Shown piece after piece: positions 8,312-14,533 of a stretch of DNA of 39,030 bases; within the stretch, counting starts at the first letter, position 1, and each line of letters opens with the position of its first letter. The stretch lies in IMG/VR virus record IMGVR_UViG_3300023220_000143, positions 1 through 39,030 of that record; one strand, written 5' to 3'. A program made the translations under genes and the position numbers. The stretch is from a virus. The notes beneath the pieces were generated by a model. That model did no database searches. It saw only the letters and a list, made by a program, of their open reading frames with translations, and was not told the origin of the DNA.

Positions 8312-8638
8312 CTATCCTCTAAGCTCTCCAGTTTTGAGCCAGTGCTGCAACTCTTCGACTAGCTTTTCCACGTCCGAAACGCTCAAATGCATTCGGGTTG
8401 ATAGTAAAACGTCCTTTGGCAGTGGATAATCAACCCATCCTGTAGTTTTTTTGGTCTCTACGCCGTTCTCATCAGCCTTAGAGGCCATTATCATTGGCTC
8501 TGCATTATCTAGGCCCAACCATAGTGCGTTCTCGGTTGCTAGGCTGCTCTGCTGGATCGAGCATTTCTGATCGTATAGATCATTGAATTTCCCTAATGGG
8601 AATCCACGTTCTGTTTTGGTCATTTCTATCTGTGTCAT
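8312..8638 (-). CDS. Conserved phage protein of unknown function (108 residues)
   Basis: The sequence resembles a widespread small phage family with the pattern RGF..GKF.D.Y...CSIQ.SSLA....LWLG followed near the C-terminus by a TRMHL motif and a final WL.TGEL. Here these appear as RGFPLGKFNDLYDQKCSIQQ (residues 11-30), LWLG (40-43), TRMHLS and HWLKTGELRG. No function is established that I know of. It is the first protein gene after the structured RNA in the leftward operon. The start context is AATACGAATATG without a Shine-Dalgarno sequence. Confidence 0.65.
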   Translation of the reverse strand: MTQIEMTKTERGFPLGKFNDLYDQKCSIQQSSLATENALWLGLDNAEPMIMASKADENGVETKKTTGWVDYPLPKDVLLSTRMHLSVSDVEKLVEELQHWLKTGELRG

Positions 8639-8880
8639 ATTCGTATTCTGTTGGTTGAGTTATCCGATTGATTCATTCAACCAGGTTAAAGATTCTTGGA
8701 AACGGAGTTCGAACCCCCCTTACCCGTTACAGAGCAAGGAGAGAGATTCACATAACCAGTATTATGAGTTCCAGTTTTTACGTGTGTTTTGGTAAACTCA
8801 AGCTCTGTAGCCCCCAATGACTTTGCACTTTCAAGCGTCTACCGTCGATCCCCAGTGGTTACGATCCACTGCACAATCAG

Positions 8881-8910
8881 AGCCCCCAAAGCGGTTTAGA
8901 CTGGGGGGCT
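8881..8910 (-). repeat. Stem-loop AGCCCCC/GGGGGCT with a competing third copy
   Basis: AGCCCCC at 8881-8887 pairs with GGGGGCT at 8904-8910 across a 16-base loop. A second AGCCCCC at 8809-8815 can pair with the same strand. In the leftward RNA the two GGGGGCT copies would compete for one AGCCCCC partner. On the plus strand the hairpin is followed by a short TTT and could look like a weak terminator, but no plus-strand gene precedes it. Confidence 0.5.
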
Positions 8911-8931
8911 TTGAAAAGTTCGATTTAGCGG

Positions 8932-9024
8932 GCAATAGGCGGGATTCGAACCCACGACCTTAGGAATACTTTAGGGAGACTAATCCCAGTTTCTTCCAAC
9001 GCTCTACCACTGAGCTACTATCGA
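8932..9024 (-). tRNA. tRNA-like domain with an abnormal anticodon arm
   Basis: Read on the minus strand, this has a clear D arm (GCTC-AGTGGTA-GAGC, 9015-9001) and T arm (GTGGG-TTCGAAT-CCCGC, 8955-8939). An acceptor-like helix of six pairs joins 9023-9018 to 8938-8933. Between the arms lie 45 bases instead of about 23. They fold best as one long imperfect hairpin (TTGGAA / TTCC-TAA, ACT/AGT, GGGA/TCCC) with no normal 7-base anticodon loop. No CCA follows; the 3' side runs directly into the CCCGCTAA strand of an enclosing helix. It is more likely a tRNA mimic inside a larger RNA, or a decayed tRNA, than a decoding tRNA. Confidence 0.5.
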
Positions 9025-9076
9025 ATCAGTCAGTCTAAGTGACCCTCCGGACATAACCCGCTAAGGCGAACTTTCA

Positions 9077-9309
9077 GAATGCTCGTTGTAGGGTGCGAGT
9101 CGTTAACCTCACTACATGTCGGGAATCATCCAACGCCGTTCAATCCCATTAGTGCCTGCGCTTCATCGGTGATTAATCAATCTCAATCGTGGCTGCTTCC
9201 GGTTTCCCTCTTCGCCATAAATTGTAATTAGCAATTTATTGCTCTAAGTTCTGAATTGTACCTTCGAATTGCGTTTCTACTTTCAACGCCGACCCTACAA
9301 GGAGCATTC
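9077..9309. repeat. Long-range inverted repeat, 17 of 18 bp, in the structured RNA region
   Basis: GAATGCTC (9077-9084) and TTGTAGGGT (9086-9094) are complementary to GAGCATTC (9302-9309) and ACCCTACAA (9292-9300), with one G-G mismatch at 9085/9301. The repeat encloses 197 bases that contain further hairpins, including 9217-9239. This is the clearest long-distance helix of the region and argues for a folded RNA. Confidence 0.7.
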
Positions 9310-9374
9310 AAATTCAGTGCTATGACCTTCTTCAGGCTGTTGCACAGGGCCGTGTGATACTAGAGACGGCGATC

Positions 9375-9460
9375 AGAGTTCTTGACGGAACAGAAGTAGA
9401 CAAAGAGGAAGGCCATCCCCGCGTCAAGCAGAAATGGCCTTCAAAGTCGTCAAGAACTCT
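9375..9460. repeat. Extended stem-loop, 13 bp plus 9 bp
   Basis: AGAGTTCTTGACG (9375-9387) is the exact reverse complement of 9448-9460. Inside it GAAGGCCAT (9408-9416) pairs with ATGGCCTTC (9434-9442) around a 17-base loop. The two helices are separated by an unequal internal loop of 20 and 5 bases. No U-tract follows on either strand, so it is not a simple terminator. It is the 5' domain of the proposed leftward RNA. Confidence 0.75.
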
Positions 9461-9478
9461 CTTGCCCTGGATGAGATA

Positions 9479-9503
9479 CAAAAAGCGCTCACTGTCAATG
9501 CGC
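9479..9503 (-). terminator. Weak possible terminator after the DUF3307 gene
   Basis: On the minus strand GCGC (9503-9500) can pair with GCGC (9488-9485) around a 11-base loop that allows one or two more pairs, followed by five U residues. It lies about 10 bases after the leftward stop codon at 9513. The stem is short, so it may terminate only partly, or may mark the 5' edge of the structured RNA. Confidence 0.3.
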
Positions 9504-9512
9504 AAAAATTGA

Positions 9513-9884
9513 TTACAAATGCAGAGCCAGATAATTAATCGTCAAGTGAATCGTATTGTCCGTGATGATCATTAGCCAAACAGTCAGCCAAGCAGGATCG
9601 TCCTTATGGTATCCGGTCGCCGAACAGTCTGACCACTTGAGCGACTTGTCTGTGATGCGGTTTTTAGCGAACACGACGTACCTAGCTAACCGGTATCGAT
9701 CAATCAGGTAATGAGTGCCAAGTATCACAGCAAATCCCCATATAGAAGGACTGAGCAGCAGGAAGGGCAACGAATAGACAAGAGCATGAGTTCCGGCTGC
9801 AAGATTGCTCTTGGTTTTGTTTTTGGCCATCCAATCAGTTTGCGTGATGTAGTCGCCAATGAGGTGTAGTATTAGTTGTTCCAT
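9513..9884 (-). CDS. DUF3307 family membrane protein
   Basis: A 123-residue protein with the features of DUF3307. The N-terminus is LILHLIGDYITQTDWMAKNK with the GDYxxQTDW-type motif. Two or three hydrophobic segments follow (about residues 34-60 and 98-120), with a typical HYLIDRYRLARY stretch between them. Members are membrane proteins of unknown function found in many phages. The ATG at 9884 has the context AATTATGG; a TTG three codons upstream is in frame but less likely. It is the first protein gene of the leftward operon, just upstream of the proposed structured RNA. Confidence 0.75.
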   Translation of the reverse strand: MEQLILHLIGDYITQTDWMAKNKTKSNLAAGTHALVYSLPFLLLSPSIWGFAVILGTHYLIDRYRLARYVVFAKNRITDKSLKWSDCSATGYHKDDPAWLTVWLMIITDNTIHLTINYLALHL

Positions 9885-9979
9885 AATTATCAAATTCTGA
9901 TGTTCCCGAAACCTGCTTCGTGAACATGTCAGCGATCCTTTTATCGAGGGGGATTGACCGTAAGCTCATATTGAACAAA

Positions 9980-10009
9980 GACCGGTCAGCTACCCCTAGC
10001 CGACCGGTC
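9980..10009. repeat. Paired palindrome GACCGGTC, hairpin or operator
   Basis: GACCGGTC occurs at 9980-9987 and 10002-10009. Each copy is itself palindromic and the two can also pair with each other, with GCT/AGC continuing the stem inward. The copies start 22 bases apart, about two helical turns. This fits either a dimer-pair operator or a strong RNA hairpin in the leader of the leftward transcript. Confidence 0.5.
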
Positions 10010-10033
10010 ACCCTTGTTACCCTGTAAAAGTGG

Positions 10034-10095
10034 ACTGTCACGTTTTCCAGATCAAGCATGTATCGCCTGCCTCATTAAGATCGTGCGGTGACAGT
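10034..10095. repeat. Inverted repeat ACTGTCAC/GTGACAGT
   Basis: ACTGTCAC at 10034-10041 is the exact reverse complement of GTGACAGT at 10088-10095, with a 46-base interval. It may be a pair of operator half-sites or the base of a long stem-loop. Confidence 0.35.
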
Positions 10096-10368
10096 TTGAT
10101 TGATTCCGTCCTGTCTTTAGAGCTGCGAACGGCTACAGCTTGGAAATCAAATACTAAAGGCGAGGGACGCCGAAGGGCGCTTCACTATTGGGGCTATGTC
10201 CCGATCATTCCAATAAGATCACATCCCTCTCCTTGAGCATTCATAAATTATCAAATGATACTCCCGACTACGCCATACGGTGTCCATCGAGATTTACTAG
10301 TCGCGTACTAGAGGTACTTCCAGGCATCAAAAGCGTAGCCGAGAGGATCATTCAAGCCCCAAACCAAA

Positions 10369-10401
10369 GGAGCCAGCCCCCGAATGTCAAGGACTGGCTC
10401 C
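10369..10401. repeat. Stem-loop GGAGCCAG/CTGGCTCC
   Basis: Eight perfect base pairs (10369-10376 with 10394-10401) enclose a 17-base loop. On the plus strand no U-tract follows. On the minus strand a mixed T/G-rich stretch follows, so weak leftward termination is possible. It may insulate the two early promoters. Confidence 0.4.
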
Positions 10402-10524
10402 ATACGATAAGCGCGCTTTCTGGTTTCCCTCCGTAATCTTCACCCAGATTCCAGGCAGCGCGGGTCTTTTAGATGGGAGCAGTGATTGTAAAGAAATCGT
10501 AATGAGTCAAGTTTAATGAAGTTT

Positions 10525-10555
10525 AGCGCTGATTGCTATTGACCAGCGCTGATTG
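10525..10555. promoter_or_regulatory. Doubled operator-like site AGCGCTGATTG
   Basis: AGCGCTGATTG occurs exactly at 10525-10535 and 10545-10555, 20 bases apart. Each copy contains the palindrome AGCGCT and is followed by or overlaps TTGACC (10539-10544 and 10553-10558), a -35-like box. The pair lies about 60-90 bases upstream of the first rightward early gene. A regulator binding site or promoter is likely, but the protein is not encoded in any gene I recognise here. Confidence 0.45.
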
Positions 10556-10612
10556 ACCTGCACTGTGTTGCTTATCGGAGGCAATGAGGCTTTTCGATAA
10601 CGAATATAGAAT

Positions 10613-10969
10613 ATGGAAGAAGACCAAGTAAAGCACACGCCCGGACCATGGGAATATGACAGCAATCACTCAGTAGTTCACGGAACACCTCGGTATATTA
10701 AAGCTCCGGCTGGGTATGAGGGGAACCAGTGGAATGAAGTTTGCCATGTCCAGAGCTTCTTCAACTACGACAGCCGAGAGTATTTACGATCAAAGATAGA
10801 AGCAAATGCTCGATTGATCGCAGCCGCTCCTGAGTTGCTGGAAGCTCTGATTGAACTGTCTCACCAAATGAAGGAAATGCTCGCATTCTACGGAGCGAAT
10901 GTATCAGCAGTTTCTGCTGCAAAAAAAGCTGATTCGTTAATCTCCAAAGCGAAAGGGGAGTCCGAATGA
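10613..10969 (+). CDS. Conserved phage protein of the HTPGPW / ANARLIAAAPELLEAL family
   Basis: A 118-residue protein with the hallmark ends of a very common early phage family: KHTPGPWEY at residues 7-15 and ANARLIAAAPELLEALIEL near 64-82. The C-terminal tail is helical. No biochemical function is established for the family that I know of. It is the first gene of the rightward early operon. The start has the context TAGAATATGG without a Shine-Dalgarno sequence, and the gene overlaps the next by 4 bases. Confidence 0.75.
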   Translation: MEEDQVKHTPGPWEYDSNHSVVHGTPRYIKAPAGYEGNQWNEVCHVQSFFNYDSREYLRSKIEANARLIAAAPELLEALIELSHQMKEMLAFYGANVSAVSAAKKADSLISKAKGESE

Positions 10970-11424
10970 ATACTCACGAATACGCCGTTGTTACGGAAAA
11001 GACTCTGCTGTGCTACCGAAACTCTGGTTTTGAAGCTGGTAATATTTTCCACATCCAAAGCAGAACCGAATGCAAGGATGGGATAACTCACATAAACCTG
11101 ATCGTTGGAAATGAGGGTCTGATTAAGGGCTATCAAGAGCGTTTCTTCGACATCAAGGAAGCTTATCGACGCACTCCTGAGGAGATGGCTTCAAAACGCC
11201 TCACAGCGGCTCTCTGGGAGCTTTACGAGTGCTTGCCAGACAAGGAGCGAGAAGTTTTAGACAAACGAATCGAGTCAGGAACTGCGAATGAATATTCCGC
11301 CGATTTTCTAGCTATAGTGATTCAGGAGTTCATCGGTGAACACAGCGAAGAGATGCAGCGGGTAGTCGAAAAGCGAACAGAGCAACTAAGACACATCGGG
11401 CCGATGGAGGAGGTAGAAGTATGA
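10966..11424 (+). CDS. Hypothetical early protein (152 residues)
   Basis: No family is recognised. The N-terminal ~60 residues look like beta-strands (TEKTLLCYRNSGFEAGNIFHI). The C-terminal half is helical and acidic, with RTPEEMASKRLTAALWELYE at about residues 69-88. It overlaps the genes on both sides by 4 bases (ATGA), so it is translated as part of the early operon. Confidence 0.6.
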   Translation: MNTHEYAVVTEKTLLCYRNSGFEAGNIFHIQSRTECKDGITHINLIVGNEGLIKGYQERFFDIKEAYRRTPEEMASKRLTAALWELYECLPDKEREVLDKRIESGTANEYSADFLAIVIQEFIGEHSEEMQRVVEKRTEQLRHIGPMEEVEV

Positions 11425-11744
11425 CCCCGCACATAAGGGCGAACATGGCCGCCACTATCCTAAGCGGGATGCTGGCTAGCGAATCGGAAGAGGGAGGGGT
11501 TTATGCTGATGAGTATTCAGAACCATTAAGCGAACATGGATGGAAACAGGATTGGGTTGGAGGAGTAAGCTATGGAAAATTCATACGGGTCAACTCGGAT
11601 GGACTGAAAGAGACTTTCACGCCTGTTATCATCAAAACCCGCGACCAGAAAATGGCTGAAATCGCAGTGGGAACAATGAATGAACTTTGCGAGGTTCTGG
11701 CTAAAAACGAGAAGGCAATACAACAACAGGAGGCAGATGTATGA
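11421..11744 (+). CDS. Hypothetical early protein (107 residues)
   Basis: The sequence begins MTPHIRANMAATILSGMLAS and carries an acidic middle with several Trp and Tyr residues (EHGWKQDWVGGVSYGKF). The end is helical and Gln-rich. Similar short proteins with an N-terminal A-x-x-x-L-x-G-x-L pattern occur in early regions of many phages, but I cannot name a family with confidence. Starts and stops overlap the neighbours by 4 bases. Confidence 0.55.
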   Translation: MTPHIRANMAATILSGMLASESEEGGVYADEYSEPLSEHGWKQDWVGGVSYGKFIRVNSDGLKETFTPVIIKTRDQKMAEIAVGTMNELCEVLAKNEKAIQQQEADV

Positions 11745-11911
11745 TGTATAGATTAATAACTATCCTCATAGGCTTAATTGTCTGGATCACAGGAATCGCT
11801 TTAGATGAATTCGTATTCCGCATTGAAGTTGCTGGATATCACATGCTTTGGGGGTTCTTCTGGGGCGCGTGCGTAGTTAATCCAATAATACACAGAGCAC
11901 TCAGGAAATAG
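11741..11911 (+). CDS. Small membrane protein (56 residues)
   Basis: An open frame of 56 codons overlaps the previous stop as ATGATG. The product has an N-terminal membrane segment (about residues 4-21, RLITILIGLIVWITGIAL) and a second hydrophobic stretch (about residues 31-50, AGYHMLWGFFWGACVV), ending in a basic tail. No family is recognised. Confidence 0.5.
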   Translation: MMYRLITILIGLIVWITGIALDEFVFRIEVAGYHMLWGFFWGACVVNPIIHRALRK

Positions 11912-11916
11912 ATTCT

Positions 11917-12105
11917 ATGAAAAACAACACACTCAGTAAACTGACAATGCACGAGATCCAGATCTCAGCAAACGCGAAGAGCGTCTTCGAATCTTGGAGG
12001 GATAAAGCGCAGCGGCCAACCGCAGTGATCTTTGAAGACCTGGTTCGATTCGCTATAGATCACGGGTTTAAACCTTCGGGCAAAGATCGGAGGCTGGAGC
12101 CATGA
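11917..12105 (+). CDS. Hypothetical small protein (62 residues)
   Basis: A basic protein with a short N-terminal strand-like stretch (LTMHEIQISANA) followed by helices (KSVFESWRDKAQ, AVIFEDLVRFAIDHGF). A strand followed by two helices could fit a ribbon-helix-helix type DNA-binding protein, but the match is weak. It is followed at once by a small membrane gene with a 4-base overlap. Confidence 0.45.
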   Translation: MKNNTLSKLTMHEIQISANAKSVFESWRDKAQRPTAVIFEDLVRFAIDHGFKPSGKDRRLEP

Positions 12106-12245
12106 GCTGGTATCAAATCAAAGAAACAGCAGCAATCATCGGGGCGATACTTAGCGTGATATCCATGGCCGCAATATGTATTGCAATCCTTGTGGGCATT
12201 CCGACAGCCGCAATCGTTTTGATAATCGAAGCCATTAAAAGCTAA
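12102..12245 (+). CDS. Small membrane protein (47 residues)
   Basis: An open frame of 47 codons overlaps the previous stop as ATGA. Most of it is hydrophobic: residues 8-24 (ETAAIIGAILSVISMAA) and 26-43 (CIAILVGIPTAAIVLII). It is either two short spans or one long re-entrant segment. Several such tiny membrane genes are scattered through this early operon. Confidence 0.45.
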   Translation: MSWYQIKETAAIIGAILSVISMAAICIAILVGIPTAAIVLIIEAIKS

Positions 12246-12249
12246 TAAT

Positions 12250-12804
12250 ATGACCGAAGACGAATGGTGCGAAAAGGAGGACCGTCTCAAGGATGAGAAG
12301 GCAGAAGCGAATACTGAAACGAATATGAGTCACAAAATAGTAAAAGAATGGAATACTGAAGCAGGCCCGAAAGCCGTTATACTTTTTGCGCATGGTTCGC
12401 ACCACTGCGGATATGTCAGCATCCCTAAAGATCATCCGTTGTTTGGGAAGGATTACGATTACATAATCCCAATGGAACTGTCCGATATAATACTCAAAGA
12501 TCAGAAGATTGGGAAAAGGGGATCAATTGATTTACTTTCTCACGACCCTGAGAATACAAGAGCGGAATTTCTGTTCAATGTTCACGGAGGAATTACATAC
12601 TCGCAAGGAAGTAAAGATTATCCTGTTAAATCAGAAGAAGAGTCCTGGTGGTACGGTTACGACTGCGCACATTCAGGAGATGAAACAAAAGGGAAATTCA
12701 ACTATAAATCTAAAGGCGATGTTTTCAGAGATGAAGCGTATTGCGTAAATGAGTGCGAGTCATTGGCAAAGCAAATCATGGAAGTTTCATTAACCTTATC
12801 TTAA
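12250..12804 (+). CDS. Conserved phage protein with HCGYV / VHGG / YGYDCAHSGD motifs
   Basis: A protein of up to 184 residues from a recognisable but uncharacterised phage family. Its motifs in order are HCGYVSIPKDHPLFGKDYD, FNVHGGITY, WWYGYDCAHSGD and a final RDEAYCVNECESLAKQI. Several His, Asp and Cys residues are conserved-looking and could bind metal. Homologues that I recall begin only a short way before the HCGYV motif. This and the context GAATATG favour the in-frame ATG at 12325 (159 residues) over the first ATG at 12250. Confidence 0.7.
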   Translation: MTEDEWCEKEDRLKDEKAEANTETNMSHKIVKEWNTEAGPKAVILFAHGSHHCGYVSIPKDHPLFGKDYDYIIPMELSDIILKDQKIGKRGSIDLLSHDPENTRAEFLFNVHGGITYSQGSKDYPVKSEEESWWYGYDCAHSGDETKGKFNYKSKGDVFRDEAYCVNECESLAKQIMEVSLTLS

Positions 12805-12823
12805 CCCTCAACCAATACAGAAT

Positions 12824-13003
12824 ATGGATATACCAGAAAAGATAGCGACCACCTCTTTGATAATTGCAATAATCGGATACATAGCAATGGCCATGCATGG
12901 TAAAAAAACACCTAGCGAGATGGTTATGATTATAGAACTAACAGCACTCGTAGGAGGATTGCTCACATGTGGAGTAAGCATGGTAATCGCAATTTGGAAT
13001 TAA
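12824..13003 (+). CDS. Small membrane protein (59 residues)
   Basis: An open frame of 59 codons encodes two hydrophobic segments (about residues 9-23 and 36-57) separated by a short basic loop (HGKKTPSE). The ATG lies in a 19-base sequence (12812-12830) that recurs exactly at the start of the next gene (13012-13030), which strongly supports this start. No family is recognised. Confidence 0.5.
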   Translation: MDIPEKIATTSLIIAIIGYIAMAMHGKKTPSEMVMIIELTALVGGLLTCGVSMVIAIWN

Positions 13004-13023
13004 TCCTTAACCCAATACAGAAT

Positions 13024-13545
13024 ATGGATACGATAACAGACGAAGACGTAGAACTAAAGAGAGAATGGCTCATTGAACACATCGAGCAATCGAGCCCCGA
13101 AGAGATATTCGAGGAACTTAAAAACAACAGCAATTGCTTACATCAAGCCAAGGAGGTTTGCAATAACGCACGAATTAGCCTACCTAAAGCCATTGAGCAG
13201 CTTAATCAAGCGATGTCCTCACCTGGACTCACTTACGGAGCTTCAGGCCCAATACGGGAAGCGCTAGAACGAGTTAAGGCAACTCTTGCCAGCATGAAGG
13301 ACGTTCCAGAGATGGTGATAACCGAAAGCCATGTAGTAAAATATATGAAGGACTACGCGGCTGAAAACGAAATAGAGCACGTGTCTATTCAGTTCACGGC
13401 AAAAGATAAGGAGTTCCCTAATTCACGAGACAACCTATTCTTTTACTGCAACAACCGAGGGCATTCAGGATCGAGCACAAGGTCAATCGCCGAAGCCAAT
13501 GGCAGGCTCGATCTTGAAATGAGCAGACTGGGGGCGAAAGTATGA
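13024..13545 (+). CDS. Hypothetical early protein (173 residues)
   Basis: An acidic, mainly helical protein without a recognised domain. The N-terminus (DTITDEDVELKREWLIEHIE) is followed by a long helical region to about residue 100. The C-terminal part is strand-like with an NRGHSGSS stretch. I chose the ATG at 13024 because it sits in the same CCAATACAGAATATGGATA context as the preceding gene; an in-frame ATG at 12967 lies inside that gene and is unlikely. It overlaps the next gene by 4 bases. Confidence 0.6.
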   Translation: MDTITDEDVELKREWLIEHIEQSSPEEIFEELKNNSNCLHQAKEVCNNARISLPKAIEQLNQAMSSPGLTYGASGPIREALERVKATLASMKDVPEMVITESHVVKYMKDYAAENEIEHVSIQFTAKDKEFPNSRDNLFFYCNNRGHSGSSTRSIAEANGRLDLEMSRLGAKV

Positions 13546-13754
13546 GTGACTGGGCAGTGCCTCTTATTGTGTGCTCGTTAGTCGCTATTTTCTCCTTCAT
13601 CATTGGCTACTATGAAGGCAAGGAATCCAGTGACGTTAATTTGAAGGCACAAGAGGAAATAATTGATATAAAGTTTCATAATATCGTCCTAGCATCCAAG
13701 ATAAAGCGACTCAACCGATCAAACGGTCAACTTCAAAGGAGGCCGAAAGCGTGA
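13542..13754 (+). CDS. Small protein with an N-terminal membrane anchor (70 residues)
   Basis: An N-terminal membrane segment (about residues 5-22, AVPLIVCSLVAIFSFIIG) is followed by an acidic then basic helical tail (NLKAQEEIIDIKF, then SKIKRLNRSNGQLQRRPKA). The layout resembles a one-span protein with a coiled tail facing either side of the membrane. It overlaps both neighbours by 4 bases. Confidence 0.5.
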   Translation: MSDWAVPLIVCSLVAIFSFIIGYYEGKESSDVNLKAQEEIIDIKFHNIVLASKIKRLNRSNGQLQRRPKA

Positions 13755-13966
13755 GTAATACAAGTATATGCGACACCGATTTAAGGATAGTGCGTAGGTT
13801 TGGTATGCCTTATGGAATCAGAGACAAGGCAGGCTTTTTGTTATTCTTCCAATCAGTCGATATGTACACTGGTCAAAAAAACCGATACATGCGAGAATTA
13901 GCAGCACAGGAAAGGCTTGCGGCTTTCCTGCTAAAGCAGCTTCAAGAATGCGGGGGTGCCGAATGA
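13751..13966 (+). CDS. Hypothetical early protein (71 residues), GTG start
   Basis: The gene starts with GTG overlapping the previous stop (GTGA). No family is recognised. The N-terminal half looks like strands (DLRIVRRFGMPYGIRDKAGFLLFF), and the C-terminal half is a helix (MRELAAQERLAAFLLKQLQE). Confidence 0.5.
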   Translation: MSNTSICDTDLRIVRRFGMPYGIRDKAGFLLFFQSVDMYTGQKNRYMRELAAQERLAAFLLKQLQECGGAE

Positions 13967-14097
13967 GATTTGACGACGAAGAGGAAAACGGGAAGAAGCT
14001 TGAATATAAAGCGCTTTTAATAATGGCAGCAGCGGTGATTTTGATTGCCGTAATTGTCGCATCAGGGCAATATATCAACCTCTTAATTAACCATTGA
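13963..14097 (+). CDS. Small membrane protein (44 residues)
   Basis: An open frame of 44 codons overlaps the previous stop as ATGA. The N-terminal ~16 residues are charged (RFDDEEENGKKLEYK), followed by one clear membrane segment at residues 17-33 (ALLIMAAAVILIAVIVA). No family is recognised. Confidence 0.45.
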   Translation: MRFDDEEENGKKLEYKALLIMAAAVILIAVIVASGQYINLLINH

Positions 14098-14112
14098 AAC
14101 CAGAAATAATAT

Positions 14113-14517
14113 ATGAATAAACAAGAAAAAGAATACACAGTAAGTAGAATAGAAGAAGCCTGCAATAGTCGGTTGATCGTTTGTGAATGCAAGGCTCCGA
14201 GTCTTGAATCTCACTTAAAAAGAGCTGCTGCGAATATGGAATTGAAGCCTAATTCGTCTGCTCGATTATCTGAACTTGCTTTTGATAGAATAGTTAAAGG
14301 CAGTTGGGGCGGTTCTGAATTCAAGCTTCGCGATATTTTCCGTGAGCCATCTTCCTATAAAGAAGATAAAGCAAAGTACGACGCAGAAAAGAAGTCACAT
14401 TTAGCAGAAAATCGTAAGATTGAATCTAAATTCCAAGCGATCATCGACCGCGTAAATCTAAACGAGTTCGAATCAGGCAGACACGCGATAGCAGAAGCAA
14501 TGGCACTCAAGGTCTAG
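14113..14517 (+). CDS. Hypothetical early protein (134 residues)
   Basis: A basic, helical protein rich in Glu, Lys and Ser, with no recognised domain. It is separated from the upstream membrane gene by 15 bases. The start context is AATAATATATG, A-rich and without a Shine-Dalgarno sequence. It precedes the recombination genes, separated by a leader with two hairpins. Confidence 0.55.
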   Translation: MNKQEKEYTVSRIEEACNSRLIVCECKAPSLESHLKRAAANMELKPNSSARLSELAFDRIVKGSWGGSEFKLRDIFREPSSYKEDKAKYDAEKKSHLAENRKIESKFQAIIDRVNLNEFESGRHAIAEAMALKV

Positions 14518-14533
14518 AGCCGTAAACCCAAAT

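Larger units (their letters stand above)
8641..9511 (-). ncRNA. Candidate large structured non-coding RNA (GOLLD/ROOL-type suspected)
   Basis: This 870-base stretch between two leftward genes holds no convincing coding sequence but several strong inverted repeats. They are 9375-9387/9448-9460 (13 bp) with an inner 9408-9416/9434-9442 (9 bp), 9077-9094/9292-9309 (17 of 18 bp), 8925-8932/9057-9064 (8 bp), 8881-8887/8904-8910 (7 bp), 8729-8735/8802-8808 (7 bp), 8853-8858/8866-8871 (6 bp) and 9217-9224/9232-9239 (8 bp). A tRNA-like domain sits inside the 8925/9057 helix. Large ornate RNAs of the GOLLD and ROOL classes occur in phages next to or around tRNAs, are of this size, and are non-coding. 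Class membership is inference; I cannot run a covariance search. The strand is chosen from the tRNA-like part and the flanking genes. Confidence 0.6.
9885..10612. promoter_or_regulatory. Divergent control region between leftward and rightward early operons
   Basis: This 728-base stretch separates the leftward DUF3307 gene from the first rightward gene at 10613. I see no convincing gene in it. It holds four notable elements listed separately: a GACCGGTC double palindrome (9980-10009), an ACTGTCAC inverted repeat (10034-10095), a GGAGCCAG hairpin (10369-10401), and a doubled AGCGCTGATTG site (10525-10555). Early promoters in both directions must lie here, but I find no pair of consensus -35 and -10 boxes with good spacing. 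A small palindrome CTAGT/ACTAG lies at 10297-10311. Confidence 0.55.

Noticed and set aside
8881-8912. Plus-strand terminator AGCCCCC/GGGGGGCT-TTT
   Set aside because: No plus-strand gene lies upstream for more than 2 kb, and the U-tract is short. The hairpin fits the leftward structured RNA better.
8695-8925. tmRNA candidate on the minus strand (GATCGACGG, AGTGCAA and a T-arm-like GGTTCGAAC)
   Set aside because: The 5' and 3' ends do not form a tmRNA acceptor stem and no tag reading frame ending in Ala-Ala was found.
9310-9538. Plus-strand protein-like stretches (LLQAVAQGRVILETAIRVLD in one frame, MAFKVVKNSLALDEIQKALT in another)
   Set aside because: They could be a frameshifted gene, but there is no good start, they run opposite to the local transcript, and the same bases form a 13+9 bp stem-loop. 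I treat the region as RNA and keep the pseudogene idea as a weak alternative.
9835-10059. A 74-residue leftward reading frame upstream of the DUF3307 gene
   Set aside because: It overlaps the DUF3307 start by 50 bases, lacks the usual start context and covers the GACCGGTC double palindrome. The region reads better as a leader or control region.
10030-10436. Two rightward frames of 68 and 82 residues in the control region
   Set aside because: They overlap each other, have no ribosome-binding site or GAATATG context, and resemble no protein family; the composition is not protein-like.
12967-13023. Upstream ATG for the 173-residue protein
   Set aside because: It lies inside the 59-residue membrane gene. 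The ATG at 13024 shares a 19-base start sequence with that gene.
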